NCBI RefSeq assembly: GCF_032335695.1
Contig: NZ_JACTOJ010000031.1
Span: forward strand, 1 to 50,703
Length of the DNA: 50,703 nucleotides
Reading direction: 5' to 3'
DNA from: JACTOJ01 sp032335695
GTDB lineage: Bacteria; Bacillota; Clostridia; Clostridiales; Clostridiaceae
Part shown: piece after piece, positions 9,010 to 17,257 of the stretch
Numbering within the stretch: position 1 is the stretch's first letter
Layout of the letters: each line of letters begins with the position of its first letter
Translations under genes and position numbers: made by a program
The notes under the pieces: generated by a model
What the model was told of the DNA's origin: nothing
Databases searched by the model: none
What the model saw: only the letters and a program-made list of their open reading frames with translations

Positions 9010-9855
9010 ATGAAACTTAATATTCCAGTAGAAGAAACGATTAAAAAGAGAGTAAGTGTAAGAACCTACGAGCCGAAAAGCCTTTCAGAAAAGGACAAGG
9101 AAGAGTTAAAGAATGAAATAGGTAAGTTAACGAATCCATTTGGAGTTAAGGTTAACATTCATTTAATTGAAAAAAATACAGCATCAAATGGAGAAAAGCT
9201 AGGAACATATGGAGTCATTAAAGGTGCAAAGACATTCTTAGGTCTCTCCGTTGATAAAAGCGAATACGGACTCATTGCAGCCGGATATCAATTTGAGAAT
9301 CTGATTTTATATGCTACCAATATGGGGCTTGGGACGGTCTGGCTGGCAGCTACATTTAGTAGAGAGCAATTTGAAACTGCCATGGATATTAAAAAAGATG
9401 AACTGTTTCCGGCAATTTCTCCAATTGGATATGCAGCGGGCAAAAAGAGCGTTACGGAAAGTTTGATGAGAAAAACATTGAAGTCAGATAAACGGAAACC
9501 GTGGGAGGAGATTTTCTTCAAGGATTCTTTTAAAAATCCACTTTCAAAAGAAGAAGCAAATGAGTATGTAATTCCTTTGGAAATGCTTCGATTGGCACCC
9601 TCTGCTACAAATGCACAACCATGGAGAGTAGTGAAAAAGCAAGGATCTTATCATTTCTTTGAGTCACACAAGAGAAATACAAAAGAAGAGGAAATTATGA
9701 TTAAAAAGGTTGATCTTGGAATTGCTTTAAGTCATTTCCATCAGACAGCACTAGAGAATGGATTAACTGGAAATTTTGAAAGGCAATCAGAGTTGAAAAT
9801 AGATATTCCAGACAATACGGATTACATTATTTCCTGGATTATGGATAAGAAATAA
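9010..9855 (+). CDS. Nitroreductase family protein (TM1586-type, two half-domains)
   Basis: A 281-aa protein of the putative TM nitroreductase group. It has an N-terminal half KKRVSVRTYEPKSLSEKD, a central GYQFENLILYATNMGLGTVW segment and a second half with LRLAPSATNAQPWR, the FMN-contacting motif of nitroreductases. It is probably an FMN-dependent oxidoreductase of unknown substrate. A 276-bp gap precedes it, so it has its own transcription unit; RBS GAGGTAGAAAG lies before ATG 9010. It is the third redox enzyme of this 6.5-kb neighbourhood. Confidence 0.82.
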   Translation: MKLNIPVEETIKKRVSVRTYEPKSLSEKDKEELKNEIGKLTNPFGVKVNIHLIEKNTASNGEKLGTYGVIKGAKTFLGLSVDKSEYGLIAAGYQFENLILYATNMGLGTVWLAATFSREQFETAMDIKKDELFPAISPIGYAAGKKSVTESLMRKTLKSDKRKPWEEIFFKDSFKNPLSKEEANEYVIPLEMLRLAPSATNAQPWRVVKKQGSYHFFESHKRNTKEEEIMIKKVDLGIALSHFHQTALENGLTGNFERQSELKIDIPDNTDYIISWIMDKK

Positions 9856-9894
9856 AAACGATGAAAAAATATCTAAGGGGTGATAAATACATGA

Positions 9895-10101
9895 AATGAG
9901 GGTGACAATCTCCCTATTGGCATTATTCTCTGTGCAGACAAAAGCGACTCGGTTGTAAAATATACATTACCAGAAGATAACAATCAAATATTTGCATCGA
10001 AGTATAAGTTATATATGCCTACAGAGGAAGAGCTTAAAAGAGAACTTGAGCAAGAGCAAGAATTATTGGAAACGGAAAAACATCTGCAAGAGGAGGAGTA
10101 A
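9895..10101 (+). pseudogene. Remnant of a DUF1016 / YhcG-type PDDEXK nuclease (C-terminal end)
   Basis: An open stretch of 68 codons reads GDNLPIGIILCADKSDSVVK, then NQIFASKYKLYMPTEEELKR, ending in a Glu-rich tail and TAA. This is the conserved C-terminal end of DUF1016 (YhcG-like) proteins, which carry a PD-(D/E)xK nuclease fold. An in-frame TGA lies immediately upstream (9892-9894) and there is no start codon or remaining N-terminus, so the gene is a decayed fragment. DUF1016 genes are frequent cargo near restriction-modification systems. Confidence 0.7.
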
Positions 10102-10468
10102 ATTATATATTGCTGTTTTACAAATTGTCACTTCTGTAGAAGCTAATTGATTTAGCAGATTTGTAGATTTTAATAGATAAGCTTCCGCTTACAGAATTGC
10201 TATTTGGAGTTGTAGTTCCAATTCTAGCTGTAAATTAACCTCCCATTTGATATACTTTTGTAAAGTAATCAGATGGGAGGTTTTATTATGAGATCCACAA
10301 TTGAAAATCTGTAACCGTCAAAAACTCTCCGAATATAAACATATGATAATTTTTGATAAAATAAATCCAGTAAAAATCAATTCCTTATCACCTAATCAAT
10401 ATGAGGCTAAGTATGAAAATCAATTGGTGAATTTATGTAAAAATGTTAGTTGATTGATTCTAAATATT
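10102..10468. other. Intergenic stretch with one strong hairpin
   Basis: There is no convincing gene. It holds the hairpin at 10237-10282. At 10310-10453 there is a 47-codon open stretch (…KINSLSPNQYEAKY…) that faintly recalls the C-terminus of an IS3-type transposase but has no start codon or other support. Confidence 0.4.
10237..10282 (+). terminator. Long-stem terminator downstream of the DUF1016 remnant
   Basis: AACCTCCCAT (10237-10246) pairs with ATGGGAGGTT (10273-10282), and the stem continues inward through GAT/ATC and TACTTT/AAAGTA with a single bulge; TTTATT follows. The stability suggests a genuine, probably bidirectional, Rho-independent terminator left from the decayed gene. Confidence 0.65.
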
Positions 10469-10657
10469 TTATTGTTCCTCATATAGAACCGTAATAATAA
10501 AATTTCTTTCTTGATATTGCCTATGTGATGAATTATTAGTCAATACAATTGACTCTGACTGAGATATACTAATTACTTTTTTATCTTTTATAAAATCATT
10601 AACATTACTTTCTAATGACTCCAATGAAACATTTTTAAATATTTTTATTTTACTCAT
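10469..10657 (-). CDS. Small Cse60-like protein
   Basis: A 62-aa protein beginning MSKIKIFKNVSLESLESNVN and ending RNFIITVLYEEQ. The pattern of a short K-I-K-(I/L)-F start, an amphipathic helix with 'vNdFI' and a final beta strand ending in YEE is that of the Cse60 sporulation-protein family (about 60 aa); the middle is divergent. The start at 10657 is chosen because GGAGATGGG lies upstream; a longer frame begins at 10681. Function unknown; the link to sporulation is by family name only. Confidence 0.55.
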   Translation of the reverse strand: MSKIKIFKNVSLESLESNVNDFIKDKKVISISQSESIVLTNNSSHRQYQERNFIITVLYEEQ

Positions 10658-10926
10658 AAAAAACCCATCTCCTAAATACATTATATTAAAATACTTCTAC
10701 AGGAGATATAAATTTCCTTTTAATATTCAAAATATTTAATAAATCTATATACATTAAGTTCAAATAAAAAGGAAAGCTTAGTCACAATAAGCTCATCCAT
10801 TGTCATATGAACACTTCCAACTTTTATTACAATATTACTGTCAAATAAACACAATATTACGATTATGAATTAATCTAATCATAATTATAACATATTTAAC
10901 ACATATAGTAATCAAATAATAAAAAT

Positions 10927-10950
10927 AGCCATGGCATTAAAACCATGGCT
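10927..10950 (-). terminator. Rho-independent terminator
   Basis: AGCCATGG (10927-10934) and CCATGGCT (10943-10950) form an 8-bp stem with an 8-nt loop. On the minus strand it is followed by ATTTTTATT, so it best terminates leftward transcription. Confidence 0.55.
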
Positions 10951-11091
10951 TCTGCCTAATATCTGCTATCAAAAGGGACCTACATTTTGCTGAATAAAAA
11001 GATTTAGCACTATTAATATACCCTTATGTATTTATAGTATACATATGCAATGATATAATTTTTATAACCTTGAAGTTTATAGAATAAAAAT

Positions 11092-11128
11092 AAAGCTCCT
11101 TATCTAAGAAATTAGATGTAGGAGCTTT
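11092..11128 (-). terminator. Rho-independent terminator
   Basis: AAAGCTCCT (11092-11100) pairs with AGGAGCTTT (11120-11128), and the stem continues inward with ATCTAA/TTAGAT around GAAA. On the minus strand ATTTTTATTC follows; on the plus strand ATTCTTTG follows, so it could work both ways. Confidence 0.6.
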
Positions 11129-11223
11129 ATTCTTTGATTGAAGGAAAGGAAATAATCATTAAAAATATTAATTTAAAGTGTGCTAACAATAATTCATTGA
11201 ATCCATTAATAATATATGAATAC

Positions 11224-11272
11224 AAAACCTACGTTGTGACATAGCGGGGAGCATGATATCAACATAGGTTTT
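11224..11272. other. Stem-loop with large loop
   Basis: AAAACCTA (11224-11231) pairs with TAGGTTTT (11265-11272), and GTTG/CAAC pair inside after one mismatch. The loop is about 23 nt and GC-richer (TGACATAGCGGGGAGCATGA) than the surroundings, which is unusual for a simple terminator. Confidence 0.4.
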
Positions 11273-11398
11273 AAAAAAGTTATTAAAGTACTATCTACTA
11301 CATTAAATATTATATTTCAATAAATAAATTTTATACAAAAGGTAGTTATAATATTTTTATTTATGTATATAATAAAGAATGGTGATAGGTTAACATAA

Positions 11399-11445
11399 AG
11401 AAAGTTACTGATCTAAGCATGCAAGACTCAGGAGCTTTCTTTTTC
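11399..11445 (+). terminator. Rho-independent terminator (plus strand)
   Basis: AGAAAG...CTGA (from 11399) pairs with TCAG...CTTTCT (to 11440), followed by TTTTCG. No gene now lies upstream on the plus strand, so it is probably the end of a lost or non-coding transcript. Confidence 0.45.
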
Positions 11446-11560
11446 GTTATGCTGCCATGTAAGCAATAAACTTACATAGTATTATGAAGAATTGAATCTA
11501 TTGGAGTTGAGAAGCATACTATAACTAAAATCGAATACTCAAAAAAGTGTAGTACCACTA

Positions 11561-11590
11561 GTATTTTATGCACAAAATACGTATATTGTG
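11561..11590. promoter_or_regulatory. Two overlapping palindromes, one LacI-operator-like
   Basis: GTATTTTATGCACAAAATAC (11561-11580) has 7-bp arms. CACAAAATACGTATATTGTG (11571-11590) is a 20-bp palindrome with a single mismatched pair. The centre AATACGTAT equals the core of the operators at 14017 and 15223, with 11 of 14 positions shared with AGAATACGTATTCT. No start codon is close by, so the role is unclear. Confidence 0.35.
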
Positions 11591-11811
11591 ATTAAGTTTT
11601 ATAACTCTTTTTCACAATATAGGTATTTCGCTATACAGCTGTAAAAGGTTGAAGTGTAACATGAAAATTCAAGACATATAATTGTTAATATGGAGTTGAT
11701 AATAGCATAAATGACTATGCGAAATTAGTATAGTAATATCCTATAATAATTTTATTTCTATTCAATTTATTATTGTTGTTCTGTTAAATAAGTATATTCA
11801 AATAATCTGTT

Positions 11812-12906
11812 TTAATTTATTTTTAGTTTTTTTTTCTCTAATCTAACACTAACTTCTTTACGTAGCAAAACATAAGCTATTGAAAATAAAGGAATAAATA
11901 TTATCATCCCAGGAACCCCAAAGGTTTTACCTCCTAAAGTTATTGCAAATAGAACCCATATAGATGGCAAACCTATAGAATTTCCAACTATTCTCGGATA
12001 AATTAAATTATCTTCTAATTGTTTAATTGCTAGGAAAATAAATACGAAAATTCCTGCTTTTATAGGAAAAACCATTAAAATTAAGAATGCCCCTAAGCAA
12101 AATCCAATAACCGAGCCCAGTACAGGAATAATTGAAAAAAATCCAATTAGCATGCTAATTACAAGAGCATACGGCATCTTAAAAAGCATCAAAGTTACGA
12201 AAAACATAACTCCTAAAATTGAAGATACAGTGCATTGACCAGCTATAAAACTTGAGAAAGTGTCACTGGTAAGATTTAATACTTCTAGCATTGAATCTAC
12301 TTTTTCCTTTTTTACAAATGCATATAGTAGCTTTTTAAATTGCGTACCTAATTTCTCTTTTTGTGCTAATATGTATATAGAAAAAATAAAGGCTAAAATG
12401 AATTCTACAGTAGCACTTGCAAAGGTGGTTGCCGCCTGTAATGTTGAAAGCATAGCTTCGCTGGCACTATTAAAAAAAGTGGATTTTATAATGTTAAAAA
12501 TATTATTCCAATCTATACCAATGTTATTAACTAAGTTCATAGCATTATTAGATAACCATGTATTACTATCAAGCCATTTTTTGAATGCTGTTGCAGAACT
12601 ATCAAATACAGCTGGAAGTAGCTTAATCGTGTCTATAATATTTGGTACAATGATTGACGATAGTAATGCTAGAACCCCTATTATAAGAAAACATGAAACC
12701 ACTATACTGATGCCTCTGCTATGTTTACTAATTACTTTACCTAGACCCTTTCTTTTAAGTTTTAGCAATTTTTTAGATATATATGTAACTGGTATATTAA
12801 TGGTAAATGCAATACATCCCCCTAAAATAAAAGGGAAAAATAATTCATATACATCATTTACAATTCCGGTTACATTATTCCAATGGTTAAATACTATGTA
12901 TAGCAC
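11812..12906 (-). CDS. AI-2E/PerM-family membrane permease, probably 5'-damaged
   Basis: A 364-aa integral membrane protein of the AI-2E transporter (UPF0118, PerM/YtvI-like) family. Supporting signs are an N-terminal ELFFPFILGGCIAFTIN segment, a long central loop, SSFIAGQCTVSSILGVMFF, the C-terminal PLIYPRIVG-like motif NLIYPRIVGNSIGLP and about eight TM segments. It exports or exchanges small ions or solutes; only some relatives handle AI-2. Reading upstream in frame, MTRNLSV (ATG at 12975) is followed by a TAG and then by coding-like sequence joining the ORF, so the original start is probably 12975 with an amber at codon 8. The GTG at 12906 is the only later start and has no RBS. Confidence 0.75.
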   Translation of the reverse strand: MLYIVFNHWNNVTGIVNDVYELFFPFILGGCIAFTINIPVTYISKKLLKLKRKGLGKVISKHSRGISIVVSCFLIIGVLALLSSIIVPNIIDTIKLLPAVFDSSATAFKKWLDSNTWLSNNAMNLVNNIGIDWNNIFNIIKSTFFNSASEAMLSTLQAATTFASATVEFILAFIFSIYILAQKEKLGTQFKKLLYAFVKKEKVDSMLEVLNLTSDTFSSFIAGQCTVSSILGVMFFVTLMLFKMPYALVISMLIGFFSIIPVLGSVIGFCLGAFLILMVFPIKAGIFVFIFLAIKQLEDNLIYPRIVGNSIGLPSIWVLFAITLGGKTFGVPGMIIFIPLFSIAYVLLRKEVSVRLEKKKLKIN

Positions 12907-13096
12907 AATTTTATATTTTTGGGTATGTAAATTAAATTCACTTAGATATTTCTATACAGAAAGATTTCTTGTCATTTAAAATCTATATAGAAAGTAACAA
13001 AATAACAAATTCAAATCCAAAAAATTCCGAGATAAAAATCACTAAATAGCGGAATTATAAAAACATAATAATTCTAATTATAGAATGGTGAACGGA

Positions 13097-13979
13097 ATGG
13101 AAAAAACATACGATAGAATAAACTAATATGCTGAGAAATCAGATTTTGAAGAGATTAATCAAGCACTAAAAAATAATTCAGATAAAAGAATGCATATAAG
13201 GTACACAGTTATTCTCAATTATCTTCAAGGATACAGGCTTAATGAAATTGCTTATATGAATAATATATCTTCTCAAACTGTAGGTGTTTATGTTAAAAAG
13301 TATAAATTGTTTGGGTTGAGTGGTCTTACTGTACGTAAAAGTCCAGGGGCTCCCCGTCATCCCACAAAGGAACAAGAAGCTGAACTGATTAAAATAGTGA
13401 CAACTAAAACTCCTGATGAAAAAGGTTTTACCTCAAGGAAGAACTGGGATACCGCAATAATTAGACAACTGGTGATGAAACTTTATGGTATTTCATACTG
13501 CCAAAGAGGAATGCTTGAAGTACTGTATCGAAATAATTTAAGCTTTACACGTCCAACATATTTCTTAGAAAAAGCTGATGAATCAAAACAAAAGGAGTTC
13601 AAAGAGCAATTTGAGCTTTTAAAAAAATTTGATAGAGGGTTCTGTTAATCATATTTTTTTTGAGGACGAATCAATGATTAGAGATTATCAGGCTATTGCA
13701 AAAACATGGTTTATCAAAGGAAAACAACGAATTATCCCTACTACCGGAAAACATAGAGGAGTTAAACTACTAGGTGCACTAAACTACGAAACTGGACAAG
13801 TATATTGCAAGGAAGACGAAAAGTATGATGCTGAAGTATTTCTCAAATTTCTAAAAGAAATTGAACAGGAATATCCTGTTGGAAAGATTATAATGATTCT
13901 GGATAATTATCGTATTCATGATGCAAAGCTTATTCAACCATTCTTATTTCAATATAAAAATAAGAAAAATATACATTGA
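13097..13979 (+). pseudogene. Degenerate IS630-family transposase
   Basis: This is an IS630/Tc1-type DDE transposase broken in three places. The N-terminal HTH region (NYLQGYRLNEIAYMNNISSQ…) is preceded in frame by MEKTYDRIN and a TAA at 13124-13126. After LLKKF the frame is lost at an A7 run (13621-13627), and the next frame carries NHIFFEDESMIRDYQAI (first catalytic Asp), then ILDNYRIHDAKL (second Asp). The gene stops before the final Glu. The last codons overlap the -35 box of the LacI gene, so the 3' end was replaced by unrelated DNA. It cannot be active. Confidence 0.82.
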
Positions 13980-14004
13980 CAATGTTTTCATTTCATGTTA
14001 ATAT
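13976..14004 (+). promoter_or_regulatory. Promoter of the LacI-family regulator gene
   Basis: TTGACA (13976-13981) overlaps the stop codon of the IS630 remnant and is followed after 17 bp by TAATAT (13999-14004), a weak -10. Thirteen bp later comes the perfect operator palindrome at 14017-14032, in a position where bound repressor would block initiation or elongation. Confidence 0.5.
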
Positions 14005-14016
14005 TAATTTGTAGTC

Positions 14017-14032
14017 AAGAATACGTATTCTT
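14017..14032. promoter_or_regulatory. LacI-family operator 1
   Basis: AAGAATACGTATTCTT is a perfect 16-bp palindrome with the central CG typical of LacI/GalR sites, between the promoter and start of the LacI gene. The same core, AGAATACGTATTCT, recurs at 15224-15237 before the transporter genes. A degenerate third site, AGAAATCGTATTCA (14133-14146), lies nearer the start codon. Confidence 0.72.
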
Positions 14033-14170
14033 TAGATATGAATTATATAGTAATAAGTAAAAAAATCTATATAATTGAGGATATTGGTATTAAGAAAATA
14101 TGCATAAAATAGTGATTTTAATATATAAAACGAGAAATCGTATTCATAAAATATAAAGGATGATGTAAGA

Positions 14171-15166
14171 TTGATTACAATGAAAGATGTAGCAAAAGCC
14201 GCAGGTGTATCTCAAGCTACTGTTTCCAGAGTTATTAGTGGTAACACTTCTGTGGACCCTGAAATTAAAGCTAAAGTAATGAAATGGATTCGCAAACTCG
14301 ATTACCAGCCCAATATTATTGCTCAAAGCTTAGTCGGCAATAAAACCCTGCTTATAGGCGTAATAATTACTGATATATCAAACCCTTTTTTTTCAGACAT
14401 AATAAAATCTGTAGAAAGAGAAGCTGCGAACTATGGATATAGCATTATGCTATTTAATACAGATGGAGATATAGAGAAAGAAAAAAAGTATATAAATATA
14501 CTAAAAAGCTATAAAGTTGAAGGGATTTTGATAGTTCCTAGCGATGCAAAAAATAAATATTTTAAAACATTACAGAAGAGTTCAATACCTATTGTTATAA
14601 TTACTCAGGATATAAAAAACTTCAATTGCGTTTCAATTTCACATTATATGGGTGGTAAGAAAGTTGCAAAGCATCTAGTGGATATGGGGTACTCGAAGTT
14701 CGTTTTCGTAGGCTATCAAGATGATGAAAAAGAGCTTGGATTCAAAGAAGAATTAGAAAACAGCGGTTTCGATCTCAATAATAAATATATGTTTATAGAT
14801 AAAGGCAAAAATAATCATGTTGCTGTTGCTTTAAAAGAATTTATTATAAACAATTTGGATGATGAAGGTATAGGAATCTTTACACATAATGATATCGAAG
14901 CTTTGATGGTGTTGCATTTGTTGAAGGAATTAAAAATTAAGATACCTGAAAAGGCAGCTTTAGTAGGATTTGATAATACGTATATTACTAAAGAAGTTAG
15001 TCCAAGCATTAGCAGTGTGGCTCAACTTGTTGAAGAGATTGGAAGAAAAGCTGTCGAAATATTAATAGATAAAATAAATGAAAGAGAAAAAGCTGAGGAA
15101 AAGCACATTATATTAGAACCAAGACTGGTAGTGAGAGAATCTAGTGTGAAATTAGTTGAATATTAA
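14171..15166 (+). CDS. LacI-family transcriptional regulator of the fructan locus
   Basis: A 331-aa LacI/GalR repressor. The N-terminal HTH is MKDVAKAAGVSQATVSRVIS, with the hinge around residues 45-60 and then a periplasmic-binding-protein-like sugar domain (ITDISNPFFSDIIKSVEREA, VGFDNTYITKEVSPSISSV). The TTG at 14171 is chosen: AAAGGA lies 10 nt upstream, and the resulting MITMKDVAKAAGVS matches the usual family start. It is the first gene of the sugar locus. Operators with one shared core sit before it and before the importer, so autoregulation and repression of the whole cluster are likely. The effector is probably a fructoside or fructose-phosphate (inference). Confidence 0.92.
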   Translation: MITMKDVAKAAGVSQATVSRVISGNTSVDPEIKAKVMKWIRKLDYQPNIIAQSLVGNKTLLIGVIITDISNPFFSDIIKSVEREAANYGYSIMLFNTDGDIEKEKKYINILKSYKVEGILIVPSDAKNKYFKTLQKSSIPIVIITQDIKNFNCVSISHYMGGKKVAKHLVDMGYSKFVFVGYQDDEKELGFKEELENSGFDLNNKYMFIDKGKNNHVAVALKEFIINNLDDEGIGIFTHNDIEALMVLHLLKELKIKIPEKAALVGFDNTYITKEVSPSISSVAQLVEEIGRKAVEILIDKINEREKAEEKHIILEPRLVVRESSVKLVEY

Positions 15167-15180
15167 AATAAAATTTGAAA

Positions 15181-15213
15181 AATAATAGCGCTATATAATA
15201 TGCGCTAATTATT
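15181..15213 (+). terminator. Hairpin between lacI and the transporter genes
   Basis: AATAATAGCGC pairs with GCGCTAATTATT around TATATAATAT, followed by TTAAAT. It probably ends lacI transcription. The loop contains TATAAT (15194-15199), which could also serve as the -10 of the transporter promoter. Confidence 0.5.
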
Positions 15214-15222
15214 TTAAATATT

Positions 15223-15238
15223 GAGAATACGTATTCTC
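15223..15238. promoter_or_regulatory. LacI-family operator 2, before the importer
   Basis: GAGAATACGTATTCTC is a perfect 16-bp palindrome with the same 14-bp core as operator 1, located 41 bp before the first permease start codon. It is the expected repression site for the catabolic operon. Confidence 0.72.
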
Positions 15239-15278
15239 GCATTCTTGAAATAACGATTTTACAGAGGGGGAAAACTAA

Positions 15279-16190
15279 TTGAATAATTTGAGTGTTGCTC
15301 AAAAAATAAAAAGAAATTATCAACTATATTTGTTAATATTACCAACTTTTATTTACTTCATAATTTTCAAATACGTGCCTATGTATGGAATTTTGATTGC
15401 ATTTAAAGATTTTTCACCTGTTAAAGGTATATTGGGAAGCCCTTGGGTCGGACTCAAATACTTCAATCAATTTTTTAATTCATATCAGTTTGTAACGTTG
15501 ATTAAAAATACAATTGGGTTAAGCATTATTCAATTGATAGTAACGTTTCCATTGCCAATTGTATTAGCATTGATGCTAAATCAATTAACTAGTGAAAAAG
15601 TAAAGAAATTTGCACAAACCATAGTTTATGCACCTTACTTTATTTCAACAGTAGTATTAGTAGGAATTATGTTTGTGTTTTTATCTCCGGATGGAGGCAT
15701 AGTAAACGTTATAATAAGGGCTTTTGGAGGTTCTCCCGTATATTTCTTCTCTTCTTCTGGATGGTTTCGACCATTGTATGTATTATCAAGTGTATGGCAA
15801 GGTACAGGCTTTGCGGCTGTAATATATATAGCTGGGCTATCATCCATAGATCCACAGCTTCATGAAGCTGCCATAGTGGATGGTGCAAGCAAATTTAAAA
15901 GAATGTTAACTATTGATTTGCCAGGTATAGCACCAATTATAATAATTCAGCTGATTTTGGCAATTGGTGGAGTTATGAATGTTGGTTTCGAAAAAGCGTT
16001 TTTGATGCAGACTAGCTTAAATTTAGATGCATCTGAGATTATCCAGACATATGTATATAAAATAGGATTGCAGCAGGCACAATATGAATTTGCTACTGCA
16101 GTGGGATTGTTTCAGTCAGTAATTAATCTAGTGCTGCTGGTATCTGTAAACAAGATAGTTAAAAAATTTAGTGAGAGCAGTTTATGGTAA
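15279..16190 (+). CDS. Carbohydrate ABC transporter permease, LplB type
   Basis: A 303-aa inner-membrane permease with about six TM helices and the EAA loop EAAIVDGASKFKRM near residue 195, which docks the ATPase. The N-terminus YLLILPTFIYFIIFKYVPMY is typical of the LplB branch of CUT1 importers. TTG start after AGAGGGGG. It pairs with the YtcP-type permease 12 bp downstream and the lipoprotein at 17258. No ATP-binding subunit is encoded in the locus, so a shared MsmX/MsmK-type ATPase elsewhere is expected. Confidence 0.9.
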   Translation: MNNLSVAQKIKRNYQLYLLILPTFIYFIIFKYVPMYGILIAFKDFSPVKGILGSPWVGLKYFNQFFNSYQFVTLIKNTIGLSIIQLIVTFPLPIVLALMLNQLTSEKVKKFAQTIVYAPYFISTVVLVGIMFVFLSPDGGIVNVIIRAFGGSPVYFFSSSGWFRPLYVLSSVWQGTGFAAVIYIAGLSSIDPQLHEAAIVDGASKFKRMLTIDLPGIAPIIIIQLILAIGGVMNVGFEKAFLMQTSLNLDASEIIQTYVYKIGLQQAQYEFATAVGLFQSVINLVLLVSVNKIVKKFSESSLW

Positions 16191-16202
16191 GGAGATGATA
16201 AA

Positions 16203-17096
16203 ATGATTTTTGCAAAAAGAAAGACTAGGGAAGATATAATGTTTGACCTAATTAATTACATTATACTTGCAGTTACTGTATTAATTGTGTTGTATCCACT
16301 GTATTTTATAGTTATAGCTTCTTTAAGTGACCCCAATCTTGTACAATCAGGCCATGTGTTTCTTTTTCCCAAAGGATTTACACTAGAAGGATATAAAAGA
16401 ATATTTAATGATAGTTCAATTTTAACAGGATATAAGAACTCGGTAATATATGCTGCTCTTGGAGCAATAGTAACTGTTACATTAACTATTACTGCAGCTT
16501 ATCCTTTATCACGAAAAGATTTCTATGGAAGAAATTTTTTTATGGCAATGTTCATGGTTACTATGTTCTTTGGTGGTGGACTAATTCCGACATACTTGGT
16601 AGTAAAAAATCTCCATATGTTGGATACAGTTTGGGGAATGGTTATACCAAATGCCGTGGGAGTATTTAATTTAATTATAACAAAGACATTTTTTAGTATG
16701 AGCATACCTGAAGAAATAAGAGAAGCAGCAGCTATAGATGGATGTTCTGATATTAAGTGTTTTATAAAAATAATATTGCCATTATCAAAACCGATTATTG
16801 CAGTAATAGCATTGTTCACTATAGTTGGGCAATGGAATGGATACTTCGATGCATTGATTTACATCAATAAGGAAAAATTATATCCATTACAGCTTATTCT
16901 TAGAAATATATTGATACAATCTCAGCCGCAGCAGGGAATGGTGACAGATGTAGATACTTTATTGGCTAAGGAAAGAGTAAGGCAACTTATTCAGTACGGA
17001 GTAATTATTGTATCATCTCTCCCACTGCTTATTATATATCCTTTCTTGCAAAAATACTTTGTAAAAGGTGTAATGATTGGTTCAATAAAAGGATAA
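16203..17096 (+). CDS. Carbohydrate ABC transporter permease, YtcP type
   Basis: A 297-aa second permease with a typical start (DLINYIILAVTVLIVLYPLY), the EAA loop EAAAIDGCSDIKCFIKIILP and the C-terminal signature QKYFVKGVMIGSIKG. It forms the translocation pore with the LplB-type partner upstream. The substrate is inferred from context as a fructose-containing oligosaccharide or anhydride. Confidence 0.9.
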   Translation: MIFAKRKTREDIMFDLINYIILAVTVLIVLYPLYFIVIASLSDPNLVQSGHVFLFPKGFTLEGYKRIFNDSSILTGYKNSVIYAALGAIVTVTLTITAAYPLSRKDFYGRNFFMAMFMVTMFFGGGLIPTYLVVKNLHMLDTVWGMVIPNAVGVFNLIITKTFFSMSIPEEIREAAAIDGCSDIKCFIKIILPLSKPIIAVIALFTIVGQWNGYFDALIYINKEKLYPLQLILRNILIQSQPQQGMVTDVDTLLAKERVRQLIQYGVIIVSSLPLLIIYPFLQKYFVKGVMIGSIKG

Positions 17097-17257
17097 TATC
17101 CTACTTTATGTGTTCATATACAGCATAATCCCAAAATTAATATTATTTTTACTTGGATGCTAAAAGTAGTATATAAGTTAGTAGTATAAAGGAGGGATGC
17201 AAGATTATTATTTCTATTAAAAACAGCTAACTAAACATATTTTGAGGGGGAAAAATT

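Larger units (their letters stand above)
10658..11811. other. 1.15-kb intergenic region with several hairpins
   Basis: No gene is supported here. On the minus strand around 10726-10862 there is an open stretch (VIKVGSVHMTMDELIVTKLS) without a start codon that may be a remnant. The rest holds four separate stem-loops (10927-10950, 11092-11128, 11224-11272, 11399-11440) and a double palindrome at 11561-11590, with AT-rich sequence between. The density suggests stacked terminators left by lost genes, or a small RNA. Confidence 0.4.

Noticed and set aside
10310..10453. 47-codon stretch vaguely like an IS3 transposase C-terminus
   Set aside because: Only a short SPNQYE-like motif supports it; no start, no terminal repeats. 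Mentioned in the gap entry only.
12260..12979. 239-codon plus-strand frame opposite the AI-2E permease
   Set aside because: It is the antisense shadow of a gene with clear family motifs; its translation has no recognisable domain.
13560..13660. Programmed frameshift in the IS630 transposase at the A7 run
   Set aside because: The second frame is +1 relative to the first, not the -1 expected for programmed slippage at A7, and an upstream nonsense codon and missing 3' end show plain decay.
14970..14985. AATACGTATATT inside the lacI coding region as an operator
   Set aside because: It encodes conserved residues (FDNTYIT) and is not a good palindrome; likely coincidence.
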